From NCBI RefSeq assembly GCF_026008495.1, contig NZ_BQUN01000013.1:33521-97520 (forward strand): a stretch of 64,000 bases of DNA, in the 5' to 3' direction. Below the pieces are notes generated by a model. It searched no databases and was not told the origin of the DNA. It was given only the letters and a program-made list of their open reading frames with translations. Origin of the DNA: Streptomyces sp. A012304. GTDB lineage: Bacteria > Actinomycetota > Actinomycetes > Streptomycetales > Streptomycetaceae. This document shows, one piece after another, positions 63,118 through 64,000 of the stretch. Made by a program: the position numbers and the translations under genes. Within the stretch, counting starts at the first letter, position 1. Each line of letters begins with the position of its first letter.

Positions 63118-64000
63118 ATGAGCTACGGCGGTGACGCGGGAGGCGACAAGGGCCGGACAGTCGGCGGGCGTTACCGGCTGCTCGAACGCATCGGCTCCGG
63201 CGGCATGGGCACCGTGTGGCGGGCCCACGACGAGCTGGTGGACCGTGAAGTCGCCGTCAAGGAACCGCGGTTGCCCGGCAAGCCGGAGGACGAGGAACAC
63301 CGGCGGGCCGCCCACCGCCTCTACCGGGAGGCCCGGGCCGCCGCCCGGGTCGAACACCCTTCCGCGGTCTCCATCCATGACGTCGTCGTGGAGGAGGAGA
63401 CCGCCGGCCCGGACGGACTGCCCTGGATCGTCATGGAACTGGTCCGCGGCGAGTCCCTGCACGAGGTGCTCCGACGCGGCCCCCTCGACCCCGCCGAGGC
63501 CGCTCGCGTCGGACACGCCGTCCTGGGTGCTCTGCGCGCCGCGCACGCCGTCGGCATCGTCCACCGCGATGTGAAGCCCGCCAACGTGCTGCTCGGCCCG
63601 CACGGCCGGGTCGTCCTCACCGACTTCGGCATCGCGCACGTCCAGGGCGAGGAGTCCCTCACCGCCGCGGGAGAGTTCGTCGGGTCCCTGGAGTTCGTCG
63701 CCCCGGAGCGGATGTCCGGACGGGGCGCCGGCCCCGCCTCCGACCTGTGGTCCCTCGGCGTCCTGCTGTACGCCGCCGTGGAGGGCTGGTCCCCGTTCCG
63801 CCGTACGACACCGGAGTCGACGCTCGCCGCGATCCTCGCCGCCGACCCGCCCGAGCCGAAACAGGCCGGCCGCCTCGGCCCGCTCCTCGTACGGCTCCTG
63901 GCACGGGACCCCGACCGGCGGCCGGGCGCGGCGGAGGTGGCCGCGGCGCTGGAGGCGGTGGCGGAGGGCCGGCCGGCACCGACCGCCGCCGTCGCGGGGG
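63118..64000 (+). CDS. Ser/Thr protein kinase 6, N-terminal part
   Basis: The frame from 63118 (MSYGGDAGGDKGRTVGGRYRL) is open to the right edge of the window, 294 codons. It has GSGGMG, VAVKEP, HRDVKPANV with D151, DFGIAHVQGEESLTAAGEFVGSLEFVAPER and DLWSLGVLLYAAVEG. The catalytic residues are intact. Whether it has the membrane helix and outer domain of its neighbours cannot be told here. It is the sixth member of the array. Confidence 0.9.
   Translation, partial: MSYGGDAGGDKGRTVGGRYRLLERIGSGGMGTVWRAHDELVDREVAVKEPRLPGKPEDEEHRRAAHRLYREARAAARVEHPSAVSIHDVVVEEETAGPDGLPWIVMELVRGESLHEVLRRGPLDPAEAARVGHAVLGALRAAHAVGIVHRDVKPANVLLGPHGRVVLTDFGIAHVQGEESLTAAGEFVGSLEFVAPERMSGRGAGPASDLWSLGVLLYAAVEGWSPFRRTTPESTLAAILAADPPEPKQAGRLGPLLVRLLARDPDRRPGAAEVAAALEAVAEGRPAPTAAVAG

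Overview
The window is very GC-rich, densely packed actinobacterial DNA, almost certainly a Streptomyces chromosome core. Evidence includes GTG starts, NNC/NNG codon use, ATGA/GTGA start-stop overlaps, the developmental genes whiD and bldM, a GroEL1 with a histidine-rich tail, an Scr1-type XRE/DUF397 pair and a run of membrane Ser/Thr kinases. From memory, the order coaA-glmS-acpS-nnr-alr-tsaE-tsaB-rimI-tsaD-groES-groEL-whiD-bldM-sigma-guaB-guaB3-glpD-kinases matches the S. coelicolor SCO474x-477x region. I could not run a comparison. I see no rRNA, tRNA, insertion sequence or CRISPR array.

Layout. 1-2 kb: the end of a drug-type ABC ATPase, a DUF4097 protein and a divergent MarR-like regulator share a promoter region full of GTTGCA/TTGCAA boxes. 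2-16.6 kb: DUF389 membrane protein, coaA, glmS, an M16 peptidase-like membrane protein with a helical partner, a large internally duplicated membrane protein, then acpS, nnr, alr, an alpha/beta hydrolase and tsaE. 16.6-20.4 kb: a strong palindrome ahead of a 61-residue protein, a degenerate L,D-transpeptidase, then tsaB, rimI, tsaD and a small ABM-like protein in overlapping frames. tsaB, tsaD and tsaE together make the tRNA t6A modification.

20.4-29.2 kb: an XRE/DUF397 pair, a membrane protein with an M48 peptidase, then a xylan-use block (GH3 glycosidase, LacI regulator, secreted GH10-CBM2 xylanase) linked by shared CGAA-N3-TTCG operators. 29.2-35.5 kb: an LCP cell-wall ligase, a DGPF/YCII protein paired with an ECF42-type sigma factor, a SAM methyltransferase-like protein, and two tandem NodB-type deacetylase lipoproteins. 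35.5-41.3 kb: groES-groEL behind two CIRCE operators, then a SnoaL fusion protein, an SDR, a MOSC protein and a LysR regulator.

41.3-50.2 kb is a developmental and nucleotide block. whiD and bldM are divergent, and bldM has a sequence matching a sigma-BldN promoter. An ECF sigma factor that I take to be ShbA follows, then guaB, the guaB-like guaB3, a nucleotide-sugar dehydrogenase lacking its catalytic cysteine, and glpD. 50.2-64 kb: a secreted serine hydrolase, a DoxX-like protein, a 47-bp tandem repeat, and six consecutive Ser/Thr kinase genes, one of them a clear pseudokinase. The five kinases complete in the window share a transmembrane helix and an outer domain with a GF-x-LP-x-GW type motif. 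The orthologous S. coelicolor locus is, from memory, tied to spore-wall synthesis. The best leads here are the pseudokinase within this array, the duplicated TIR-like membrane protein, the catalytically dead homologues, and the unexplained palindromes and repeats.
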